Made by a program: the position numbers and the translations under genes. This document shows positions 46,367 through 53,781 of a stretch of DNA of 55,280 bases, in pieces (the stretch's first letter is position 1; every line of letters starts with the position of its first letter). Below the pieces are notes generated by a model. The model ran no database searches. It was not told where the DNA came from and worked only from the letters and a program-made list of their open reading frames with translations. Source of the DNA: Burkholderiales bacterium (GTDB lineage: Bacteria; Pseudomonadota; Gammaproteobacteria; Burkholderiales; SG8-41); contig JAUXMZ010000031.1 of NCBI GenBank assembly GCA_030683105.1, forward strand, positions 1-55,280, read 5' to 3'.

Positions 46367-47257
46367 TCATCGTCTCGCGCCTGAAGCCTCGTGCCCTTCC
46401 TTTTTTACCCGCGAGCGCCCTGCAGCGGACGGTGTGTCTATCCCCAGCAGTTTTCTCATCTGTTCGTACGCCGGCCCGCCGCGGCCGAAATCGGCGCCCA
46501 GGCTGCCTTCCGTGACCGAACGGAAATAAGTGGTGTAGGCCTCGGCCAGCACCAGGTCGATCCAGTATGGAATATCGCGGTAAATGCCTTGTTCCGCAAT
46601 TTGCTCCGCCAGCCACTTGCGTCCGCCTTCGAACAATTCGGGCGTATTGCTGAAGGGAATTTCCCCCACGACATCCGCGCCGCGGATGAATTCGCGTAGC
46701 GCCCCGCTTTGCGTGCTCTGGTCCCATACCCAGCGTGACATCAGTGGATACTTGACCGGATCGCTGAAATGCACCATTTCGGAGGCAAAATCCCATGCCG
46801 CGCGCCTCACTTTGGCCGCCGCATTAATGCTGTCCCGCCCCATGCCTTCGGCCCCCGGCATGGCATCGACAAAGCCCTGGATACGCTGACCCAGCGGCGC
46901 GGCGCCATACAATAATTCTCCGACCAGGGCGGCAGCACTTGCTATGCCCATAGCCTCCAGCGCCGGGAACACGCGGCGGCGCGCAGTAAACACGCGCTCC
47001 AGCAACACCTCCAGGTCTTCCAGCGTCAGTCGCTCAATCCGGGACCGCTCCAGCAGTTCGGCGTAGACCTGGTGCTTGGCACCCAGGCTCGCCAGGTAAG
47101 CTTCGATACCGCCGTCCAGCCCGACCGTCGCCAGCATCCGGGTGAAGAACAGTGTGAACAGTTCGCGGTCAAGCGCCAGCGGCAACTCGGCCGGCCTGAC
47201 CTGATCGGCGGCGACGGGTAACGCTGCTGCTTCGGGCTGTTTCCTGAACCAGAGCAT
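46367..47257 (-). CDS. sHdr-associated hypothetical protein (Hyp)
   Basis: The 296-residue protein is encoded between hdrA and hdrC2, the standard position of the 'hyp' gene of type I sHdr operons. It is soluble, mostly helical and has no cysteine, so it binds no Fe-S cluster. It has GGRKWLAEQIAEQGIYRDIP and AEAYTTYFRSVTEGSLGADF as recognisable segments. Its start codon overlaps the hdrA stop. It may be a structural or targeting subunit, but no function is established. Confidence 0.82.
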   Translation of the reverse strand: MLWFRKQPEAAALPVAADQVRPAELPLALDRELFTLFFTRMLATVGLDGGIEAYLASLGAKHQVYAELLERSRIERLTLEDLEVLLERVFTARRRVFPALEAMGIASAAALVGELLYGAAPLGQRIQGFVDAMPGAEGMGRDSINAAAKVRRAAWDFASEMVHFSDPVKYPLMSRWVWDQSTQSGALREFIRGADVVGEIPFSNTPELFEGGRKWLAEQIAEQGIYRDIPYWIDLVLAEAYTTYFRSVTEGSLGADFGRGGPAYEQMRKLLGIDTPSAAGRSRVKKEGHEASGARR

Positions 47258-48306
47258 CAGGCTGCTTTCTGTCCCAGGCCGGAGAGATCCCCCACGGCAC
47301 GCACGGCCATGGCCAGCCCGTGAGAAATACTGGTGTCGATGTCTTCCGGAGCGAGTGCCGAACCACCGACATAGATGCCGCGACGGGTGCTGGCAAAACT
47401 GCTGGTGTACTGCTCGCCGCGGTCCAGGAACCCGTGTTTTTCGAGACCGACGCCGAACACTTTAGCGATCTGCGGATTGTCTAGATTGGGATCCATGCCG
47501 ATCGCGTGCACCACCAGATCCATCGGTATCACGATCGGGCGCTTGACCAGCGTATCCTCGCCCTTGACCAGCAACCGCTTGTCCGGACCCTGCGTCACTT
47601 CGGCGATGCGCGCCTTCACAAACTTGGTGCGATATTCCTCCTGCGCCCGCCAGTAGTACTTGTCCTCGTACAAGCCGAAGGTGCGGATGTCCATGTAATA
47701 GATGAACACGTCGGTCTTGGGCGAGAGTTCCTTGATTTCCATTGCCAGGTTGGTCGACACCGTGCAGCAGATTTTAGAACACCACTCGCGCCCGATCTGG
47801 CGGTCGCGTGAACCGACGCACAACAGGATGCACACCCGCTCCGGCACGCGCCCGTCGGACGGACAGGCGATTTTTCCCGCAACCACCATTTGCTCGACCT
47901 GGGTGGTGGTCACGACATCTTCGTACGTACCGAAACCCCACTCGGGCTTGTTGATGGAATCAAAATGGGTGAAACCGGTGCCCAGGATGATAGCCCCGGC
48001 ATTGACGGTCTGGCCATTGGACAGCGTCGCGCTGAAATTGCCGAAGTCCCCCTCGACCTTGGTTACGGTTGTGCTTTTATGGATGGTGATCCGCGCGTCG
48101 TCTTTGACCCGCTTGACCATGCGGCCAATCGCATCGCTGGCCCACTCGCCCGAAGGCACGAGCTTGGCGTAACCCGAAATGATGGGTGCCCCGCCCAGCC
48201 TGTTTTCTTTTTCGATGAGCACCACTTTCTTGCCGACCGAAGCCACGCCCGCAGCAGCCGACAGGCCGGTCGGACCGGCGCCGACGATCAATACCGTTTC
48301 GTTCAT
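47257..48306 (-). CDS. hdrA: sHdr complex flavoprotein subunit HdrA
   Basis: The 349-residue FAD protein has Rossmann motif VGAGPTGLSAAAG (residues 8-20) and the cluster motif with C163, C176, C180, C181 (LLCVGSRDRQIG, then WCSKICC). It lacks the N- and C-terminal ferredoxin extensions of methanogen HdrA, the short form characteristic of the sulfur-oxidising enzyme. FAD and the Fe-S cluster link oxidation of LbpA-bound sulfur to electron flow. Confidence 0.93.
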   Translation of the reverse strand: MNETVLIVGAGPTGLSAAAGVASVGKKVVLIEKENRLGGAPIISGYAKLVPSGEWASDAIGRMVKRVKDDARITIHKSTTVTKVEGDFGNFSATLSNGQTVNAGAIILGTGFTHFDSINKPEWGFGTYEDVVTTTQVEQMVVAGKIACPSDGRVPERVCILLCVGSRDRQIGREWCSKICCTVSTNLAMEIKELSPKTDVFIYYMDIRTFGLYEDKYYWRAQEEYRTKFVKARIAEVTQGPDKRLLVKGEDTLVKRPIVIPMDLVVHAIGMDPNLDNPQIAKVFGVGLEKHGFLDRGEQYTSSFASTRRGIYVGGSALAPEDIDTSISHGLAMAVRAVGDLSGLGQKAA

Positions 48307-48326
48307 TCTTCTCTCCGTGAGATGGG

Positions 48327-48388
48327 AAGCGTAAGACGCGAGGAGTTTTAATATACGAGGCTTTACGCCTCACCCTTCACCCTTCACC
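48327..48388. repeat. GGGTGAA-like repeat with facing GCGTAAG/CTTTACGC arms
   Basis: GCGTAAGACGCGAGGAG faces GCTTTACGCCTCACCCTTCA with CCCTTCACC following, between hdrB1 and hdrA. The CGCCTCAC word is the same as that inside valS. Confidence 0.6.
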
Positions 48389-49724
48389 GACTAATTGCCA
48401 GCGCCGGATCGTACAGATACTCGATCCGCCCGGCTTCGACTTCTTTCAGGTAAGCCTCGAAATTCTTCTTGGCCTCGGTCCACGAAATGCCCATTTTTTC
48501 GACCACTTCCTCGCACGGGCTGGCGTGCCACTGCAACTGCACGATCTTGAGCGGGTCGGCGCCGCAGGCGAGTGCTGCGAACTGGATGTCGGCCATGATG
48601 GGCACCGAGAAGTTCTTCTCGTGCGCCTTGCCTATCCACTGATTCTTGTCCATGGTGGTGATGCAGCCGGTATCGATGCCGAGCATGACGTCGGCGTTGG
48701 CTTCCTCGCGCGCGACCTTGATCTTGCGGTCCATGGTGAAGGAACGAGTGAACTCGCGTTCGGAAATAATATGGCGAAAACCGAAGCCGCAGCAATCGTA
48801 CCAGGTCGAGTAGTCGATCACCTGGGCGCCCAGCGCCTGGGCCACCGAGGTGCCGACCGCGGTGCGGTTGCCGCCGAGCACGGTCGGGTCATAAATCGCA
48901 TCCTCGTGCACCATTTTGTAATAGTGGCATGCGGTATGCACCGTGGTGCGGATGTTGGAAACATCGATCGTCTGAAGTTCGGAGGCGATGCGGTTGCGCA
49001 TCACGTGCACCCACTCCGAGTAATGCACGATTTCTTCCGGGATCACCAGTTTGCCGTCGACCAGGCGCCCGAGTTTGGCGAGTATCTTGCGCACTTTTTC
49101 GCGCAGCTCAGGCGACTCGATCAGGTACTTGCGCACTTCCTTGTAGTTGCCGTAGGACGTGCCACAGTGCACCAGCGGGAAGAAATGGCCCGGCTCGTGA
49201 CCATGGTTCTTGCCCGAAACGTAGGCCTGATGGAAATTGCGCAGGAACACCGCGGCGAGAGACTCGATATTGCCGATGCCCGATCCGTGATAGTTCCACG
49301 CCGTGCACGAGGTCTGATCGGTCTCGTCGAGATAATCTTTGCCCGGAACCATGCCGAGCTTGTTCATGGTCCACAACAGCGCAGTCGGGTAGCCGGGAAT
49401 GTTGCCGCACTGGCCGCACGATTTGTGGTGCCACAACTGCATGGTGGGTATCTTCTTGTTCCAGCCGAACAGCGTCTTCACATCGATCGGCTGATGCGCA
49501 TCGACTATGCGGTGGACGATGATCTCACCCTCTTTTTCAAGCGCCCACATATGGTCGCGCACGTCATCCATGCGCTCGCTCAGATCCATGGTGCGGCGGT
49601 CGACGTGCTTGCGCACCCACTCCGTCGCCTTGGCCGCGTCTGCCGGCGCCAGATTGGTGGGCTGGAAAAAACTGCCGTGGCCGGCCGTGCCGGTGCCGTC
49701 ACTGGGATGCTGCGGGGTCGTCAT
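48384..49724 (-). CDS. hdrB1: sHdr complex subunit HdrB1
   Basis: The 446-residue protein has cysteine-rich regions HHKSCGQCGNIPG, QTSCTAWNYHG, TACHYYK, WYDCCGFGFRH and DTGCITTMDKNQ, the HdrB-like cluster-binding set with an extended N-terminus. ATG 49724 follows GGAGGAG. It is upstream of hdrA, and its last codons sit against a repeat. It is the longer of the two HdrB paralogues and only distantly like hdrB2. Confidence 0.9.
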   Translation of the reverse strand: MTTPQHPSDGTGTAGHGSFFQPTNLAPADAAKATEWVRKHVDRRTMDLSERMDDVRDHMWALEKEGEIIVHRIVDAHQPIDVKTLFGWNKKIPTMQLWHHKSCGQCGNIPGYPTALLWTMNKLGMVPGKDYLDETDQTSCTAWNYHGSGIGNIESLAAVFLRNFHQAYVSGKNHGHEPGHFFPLVHCGTSYGNYKEVRKYLIESPELREKVRKILAKLGRLVDGKLVIPEEIVHYSEWVHVMRNRIASELQTIDVSNIRTTVHTACHYYKMVHEDAIYDPTVLGGNRTAVGTSVAQALGAQVIDYSTWYDCCGFGFRHIISEREFTRSFTMDRKIKVAREEANADVMLGIDTGCITTMDKNQWIGKAHEKNFSVPIMADIQFAALACGADPLKIVQLQWHASPCEEVVEKMGISWTEAKKNFEAYLKEVEAGRIEYLYDPALAISR

Positions 49725-49820
49725 GATCAACTCCTCCGGACGAATCTTGTCGTCCTGTGTGCTTTTAGTTTCGAAGCGCCGCTTGATGTCAGGCAATTTG
49801 CCGCAGGCGGAAGATCCGGA

Positions 49821-50510
49821 CTACTCGTCCTTGTCCTCTCGTTCCGCCAGCAGTTCCTCATACTCTTCCCGCTTTTCCTCGATGAAGTCTTCGATAACAT
49901 CGTACAAATTCTCGTCCATCACCGCCAGAGACTTCAGCACCCCGGTCATTTCCCAGATGGTGTACATTTCGACCGAAGTCTTGAGCGACACCTCCCACGC
50001 GGTATCGGTGGTCTGCAGCGTGCGCAGCGGAATGGCCTTGCGCAGCGTCTTGAGGTTGCCTTCCACTTTCTGGATGTTGGGGCCCCAGTCGGGAAAATGA
50101 TCGGGCTGTATCATGTCCGGCGAAAGCTGGTTGCCGGTGGTGATGAGCTTCAGCATCACGCGTCCGAACGGTCGCAGCACGTCTTTCGCCGACTGCATGC
50201 CGTGCTTGATCGCGACTTCCCGCATGATTGCGACCAGGCCTCCTGGCGAGTTCTTGAACGGACAGCGTGCGGCGCAGGTCATGCACTGGGCGCAGGCCCA
50301 GATCTTTTCCTGCATGGCATCGTAGATCTGCTCGACATTCTCGGTCCACAGCAACTGCACGATTTCACGCGGGCTGTAATCGTAAAAATGCGCAGAGGGG
50401 CAGGTCGCTGTGCAGATGCCGCAGTTCAGGCAGCCGTTCAGCTCATGGTCGTAGCGGAAATCGCTCTTGATGTCCGCCAGGACTTCCTGCATTTCTGCGT
50501 ACGTCGCCAT
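49821..50510 (-). CDS. hdrC1: sHdr complex subunit HdrC1
   Basis: The 229-residue protein has two 4Fe-4S motifs, CLNCGICTATCP (C27, C30, C33, C37) and CAQCMTCAARCP (C73, C76, C79, C83), then helical regions and an acidic C-terminus (EELLAEREDKDE). It pairs with HdrB1 in the complex and lies 23 bases downstream of tusA. Confidence 0.93.
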   Translation of the reverse strand: MATYAEMQEVLADIKSDFRYDHELNGCLNCGICTATCPSAHFYDYSPREIVQLLWTENVEQIYDAMQEKIWACAQCMTCAARCPFKNSPGGLVAIMREVAIKHGMQSAKDVLRPFGRVMLKLITTGNQLSPDMIQPDHFPDWGPNIQKVEGNLKTLRKAIPLRTLQTTDTAWEVSLKTSVEMYTIWEMTGVLKSLAVMDENLYDVIEDFIEEKREEYEELLAEREDKDE

Positions 50511-50533
50511 TAATCAGACCCGGGAATCGCCGC

Positions 50534-50761
50534 TCATTTGCGTTTCATGAAGAAAATGAACTCTTTCTCCGCCGTGTCCGACGACAGCAACTCATTGCCG
50601 GTCTGCTTGCAGAAGGCCTGGAAATCCTTGACTGAGCCGGGATCCGTGGCCAGAATCTTCAGCACCTGTCCCGAGGTCATGTCGGTCAGCGCTTTTTTGG
50701 CCCGGAGTATGGGAAGCGGGCAATTCAGGCCCCGCGCATCAAGTTCCTTATCGAACTGCAT
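50534..50761 (-). CDS. tusA: Sulfur carrier protein TusA
   Basis: The 75-residue protein has the active cysteine in LNCPLPIL (C14, CPxP motif). TusA accepts sulfane sulfur and passes it to DsrE-type proteins and into the sHdr pathway. ATG 50761 is preceded by GAGG; a GTG at 50773 would add four residues. It is the first gene of the sHdr operon, directly behind the predicted promoter. Confidence 0.93.
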   Translation of the reverse strand: MQFDKELDARGLNCPLPILRAKKALTDMTSGQVLKILATDPGSVKDFQAFCKQTGNELLSSDTAEKEFIFFMKRK

Positions 50762-50782
50762 GGATAACCTCACTTTTTTAAA

Positions 50783-50804
50783 TTAGTTTACAATTAAACT
50801 CTAA
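50783..50804. promoter_or_regulatory. Dyad over the start site of the sHdr operon
   Basis: The core GTTTA-ATTG-TAAAC (minus strand) is a perfect 5-base dyad, extended to TTAGAGTTTA/TAAACTAA. It overlaps the -10 edge and expected start point, where a repressor would block initiation. The half ATTAGAGTT matches the rubrerythrin dyad at 6033. Confidence 0.45.
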
Positions 50805-50831
50805 TATACTGTGAATCGATTCGAGTCGCAA
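50803..50831 (-). promoter_or_regulatory. Predicted sigma-70 promoter of the tusA-sHdr operon
   Basis: On the minus strand, TTGCGA (50831-50826) and TATATT (50808-50803) are separated by 17 bases. It lies about 40 bases upstream of tusA ATG 50761 and is the only good promoter seen before the operon. Confidence 0.6.
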
Positions 50832-50975
50832 GACAACAGTATTACTATAAAAACCCGTTGCCTGACGATGCGGCTATGACAACTTGCCGGCCCCGGGAGC
50901 AGCCGTTTTCTTCTGTGCCCTGATTTTATTATAAACACATACACCAAGCAGCGGCGCCAAACAGTAAATAGACAG

Positions 50976-50992
50976 CCCTATAATTCATAGGG
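50976..50992 (+). promoter_or_regulatory. -10 box within a dyad upstream of the 101-residue protein
   Basis: TATAAT (50979-50984) lies inside CCCTATAATTCATAGGG, a 6-base inverted repeat with 5-base spacer. A regulator binding it would cover the -10. It is 19 bases upstream of ATG 51011; no good -35 is seen. Confidence 0.45.
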
Positions 50993-51010
50993 TTATTCAA
51001 CAGGAACGCC

Positions 51011-51316
51011 ATGGACAAAAACGACTTCAAATCCGACACCCGTTACACCATTACCTGGCAGGCGCCCGATGGCAAAATACAGCCTGCGAATATCTACGTC
51101 TATCGTGTATTCGACAGTTTCCTGGTAACGCGTACGGCTGGCACCGACGGACTGCTGCGGAAAATCACCTACCCCGAGATACTGAAAATCGTTTCGGCGA
51201 AGGAAACTGAGCCGAACCAGCGCTACTGTGTGCCGGCACCGTTGCTGGATGAAAAGACATGGCGTGACCGTGTGGTTATGGAGCACTACTCGAGTTCACC
51301 CCGGCTCGGGAAGTAG
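51011..51316 (+). CDS. Hypothetical protein, 101 residues
   Basis: A soluble protein with no recognised family: MDKNDFKSDTRYTITWQAPD, PANIYVYRVFDSFLVTRTAG in the middle and a basic C-terminus. The beta-rich N-terminal half looks like a small barrel. It is divergent from tusA and convergent with the kinase. The position between sulfur operon and kinase suggests a link, not shown by sequence. Confidence 0.65.
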   Translation: MDKNDFKSDTRYTITWQAPDGKIQPANIYVYRVFDSFLVTRTAGTDGLLRKITYPEILKIVSAKETEPNQRYCVPAPLLDEKTWRDRVVMEHYSSSPRLGK

Positions 51317-51341
51317 CCGTCAGGCGCCGTGCGGCGGTGCG

Positions 51342-52637
51342 CTAATAAACGCTGATGTTGCGCTCCGCCAGCAGCTGAGACATCCGCGTATTGGCCATGC
51401 TCAGGCGGTCAACCAGCAGCTCAAGAAAGGCACCATGGAAATGATGCCGGCAGATCTCCGAGGCCTGCGCCAGTGTTTCGGCGCGGATTTCGATCACCGT
51501 GATATCGGCCATTGCCAAAACGCTTGCCGAACGCTGAAATTTCTGTTTGCCGAGATAGGCCATTTCGCCAAAGCATTCGCCGGCCTTGAGTACGTTAAGC
51601 AGTCGGTCTTGCTTGGTGACCTTGACCTCGCCTTCCGCAAGAATAAAAAAAGACGAGCCGACATCGCCTTCCTGGATCAGCACCTCATCACGCGTATGCT
51701 TGCGCCAGACCGCGAGCCGCATCACCTCCCACAGCTCGACATCGCTGAAATAGCGGAAAAATTCGAGCTTGCGCAGCGTGTCGAACTTCTCGCTTTCCGG
51801 TATGCCTTCGCGCGGCTTCTGTTGCACGCCGAGCGCGGAAACCAGGTCGTGGGAAAACTCCTCCCAGCTCTGATAGCGGTCGGCGATGGCTTTATGCAAC
51901 GCGCGTTTCACGATCGCGTCTATCCGCGGCGGCACTTCATTGCGAAACTCGCTCGGCGGCGGGGGATCCACATTGATGATCTGGTAAATCATGCTGAAGT
52001 TGTTGGTGCCGTGAAAAGGCAGCTTGCCGGTAAGCAGTTGGTACATCACCACACCAAGCGAAAAAATGTCGGTCTGCTGCGTCAGCGGCAGCTCCTTGAC
52101 CTGTTCGGGCGACATATATGCCGGGGAACCGACACCCGTCACCTGCGTGGTTTGCGAAGCCAGCGTCAGCGCCGCACCGAAATCGGATATTTTAATGTCG
52201 GACTCGCCGGACAACAGGATGTTGGCGGGCTTGATATCGCGATGGATCACGCCCTGGCGCGCAGCATAATCCAGTGCGCGCGCGCATTTGAAAATGATCT
52301 CGACAATCAACCGAATAGGCAGAAGGTTTTCGAAGCTCGTGAATTTCTCGAGCGTAGTGCCGTCGACATATTCCATGACGATGTAGCTCGCCTCGTCGTC
52401 GTCCACTGCGTCGTAAATCGCGACTATATGCCTGTGAGACAGCTTGCCTGCCAGTGATGCTTCAGTCACAAACAGCTTGCGGTAGCGTTTGCCGAGTTCC
52501 TTATCCCCGAGCGCTTCGGCAAACACCACCTTGATTGCGACATGGCGGTCCTGGAATGGATCAACGGCTTCGTAAACGACGCTGGTTGCGCCCTTGCCGA
52601 GTTCCCTGATGATTTCGTATTTGCCGATTTTCCGCAT
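51342..52637 (-). CDS. Serine/threonine protein kinase with C-terminal cyclic-nucleotide-binding domain
   Basis: The 431-residue protein has a Hanks-type kinase domain: glycine loop GKGATSVVYEA (14-24), lysine K36 (AIKVV), catalytic loop HRDIKPANILL (132-142), DFG (152-154) and SPE. It is followed by a cNMP-binding domain (about 290-410; GSSFFILAEGEVKVTKQDRL, GECFGEMAYL). There is no membrane span, so it is probably a cytoplasmic kinase controlled by a nucleotide or related ligand. Confidence 0.92.
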   Translation of the reverse strand: MRKIGKYEIIRELGKGATSVVYEAVDPFQDRHVAIKVVFAEALGDKELGKRYRKLFVTEASLAGKLSHRHIVAIYDAVDDDEASYIVMEYVDGTTLEKFTSFENLLPIRLIVEIIFKCARALDYAARQGVIHRDIKPANILLSGESDIKISDFGAALTLASQTTQVTGVGSPAYMSPEQVKELPLTQQTDIFSLGVVMYQLLTGKLPFHGTNNFSMIYQIINVDPPPPSEFRNEVPPRIDAIVKRALHKAIADRYQSWEEFSHDLVSALGVQQKPREGIPESEKFDTLRKLEFFRYFSDVELWEVMRLAVWRKHTRDEVLIQEGDVGSSFFILAEGEVKVTKQDRLLNVLKAGECFGEMAYLGKQKFQRSASVLAMADITVIEIRAETLAQASEICRHHFHGAFLELLVDRLSMANTRMSQLLAERNISVY

Positions 52638-52763
52638 CGAATTCAGGCTCCACTGTAGGCCTGATAGTCAAACAAACACAATATCATAAAAGACATTATT
52701 GCTGTCGTTTCTCAAGCCCAGAAATCCCCCCGTATTAGCCATAATGCAGCGCTTGCGATAATT

Positions 52764-52780
52764 ATTAGACTGGCTCTAGT
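52764..52780. promoter_or_regulatory. Dyad resembling the rubrerythrin operator candidate
   Basis: ATTAGACTGGCTCTAGT matches the 6033-6049 sequence at 14 of 17 positions. It lies 33 bases upstream of chrB and 127 bases from the divergent kinase start. Confidence 0.45.
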
Positions 52781-52787
52781 GTATTAC

Positions 52788-52803
52788 TCTACATATATGT
52801 AGA
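52788..52803. promoter_or_regulatory. 16-base palindrome, chr operator candidate
   Basis: TCTACATATATGTAGA is a perfect palindrome 9 bases before chrB ATG 52813, with another CTACAT half-site directly before the ATG. Such a position suits a repressor. ChrB-type proteins are known chromate-responsive regulators, so self-regulation is likely. Confidence 0.6.
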
Positions 52804-52812
52804 ATTTACTAC

Positions 52813-53781
52813 ATGAATCACGAAGACCAAGCCTGGCTGGCCCTGATCATCAGCCTGCCTACGCGCAACGCCACCACGCGCATGCGCGTCTGGCGCAAAT
52901 TGAAGGCCCTGGGCTGCGGCGTACTCCGCGATGGCGTCTATCTACTGCCACGTCATGATGGCGCGCGGCAGGCGCTAAGCGGTCAGGCGCAGGAAGTAAT
53001 AACAGCCGGCGGTAGCGCTCATCTGGTGGAAATCAGCGCTATCGTGCCGCAACAGTCATCTGACTGGCGCTCTCTGTTTGACCGCAGCGCTGATTACGGA
53101 CGACTGGCACAGGATCTACGTAAACTCAAGCCTGCGCGCAGAACCACCAGCCCTGACCAGCTTGCGCGCAAGATCACCAGCCTGCGGCGCAACTTTGAGG
53201 AAATCAGTGGCATCGATTTTTTCCCCGGCGGGGCTCGCGATCAAGCCTTCACCTTGCTCGAGGAAACCGAGCAGACAGCGCAAGCGCTGCACTCCCCCGA
53301 TGAACCACGCGCCGCGTCAGGCGCCATTTCGCGTCTGAGCAAGACCGATTACCGACGCCGCCTGTGGGCGACCCGCAGACGGCCATGGGTCGACCGACTG
53401 GCAAGCGCGTGGCTGATCAAGCGATTCATCGACCGCTCCGCGAAATTCGTCTGGCTCGACAAACCACGCGACTGCCCGCCACGTGCAATCGGGTTTGATT
53501 TTGATGCCGCCTCGTTTACCCATGTTGGCAATCGCGTCACCTTCGAGGTGCTGATGCTGTCTTTCGGTCTCGACGCCGATCCCGCATTATCGCGTCTGGC
53601 CACAATCGTGCATTTTCTCGACATTGGCGGTATCCCGGTCGATGACGCCACAGGGCTCAAAACCATACTGCTCGGCGCGCAAGGTCGCTGCCGCAGCGAT
53701 GACCGGTTGCTTGCCGAATCCCTGAAAATATTCGATTTCATCTACGGCGCTTACCAGGAGCAAACTTCCAATGACACATGA
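52813..53781 (+). CDS. chrB: Chromate resistance regulator ChrB
   Basis: The 322-residue protein has an N-terminal ChrB-type domain (PTRNATTRMRVWRKLKALGC, GVYLLPRHDG) and a C-terminal domain (RPWVDRLASAWLIKRFID, VHFLDIGGIP). It is the usual companion of chrA, and homologues sense chromate. The ATG follows the palindrome and has no strong Shine-Dalgarno sequence. It overlaps chrA by 11 bases, so the two are translationally coupled. Confidence 0.92.
   Translation: MNHEDQAWLALIISLPTRNATTRMRVWRKLKALGCGVLRDGVYLLPRHDGARQALSGQAQEVITAGGSAHLVEISAIVPQQSSDWRSLFDRSADYGRLAQDLRKLKPARRTTSPDQLARKITSLRRNFEEISGIDFFPGGARDQAFTLLEETEQTAQALHSPDEPRAASGAISRLSKTDYRRRLWATRRRPWVDRLASAWLIKRFIDRSAKFVWLDKPRDCPPRAIGFDFDAASFTHVGNRVTFEVLMLSFGLDADPALSRLATIVHFLDIGGIPVDDATGLKTILLGAQGRCRSDDRLLAESLKIFDFIYGAYQEQTSNDT

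Noticed and set aside
42774-48388. CRISPR-like repeats in the sHdr operon
   Set aside because: Units are only seven to twelve bases, without unique spacers of regular length or cas genes.
44509-50510. Methanogen-type heterodisulfide reductase
   Set aside because: HdrA lacks the ferredoxin extensions and the neighbours (LbpA, TusA, LipS1/2, DsrE) are those of the sulfur-oxidising form.
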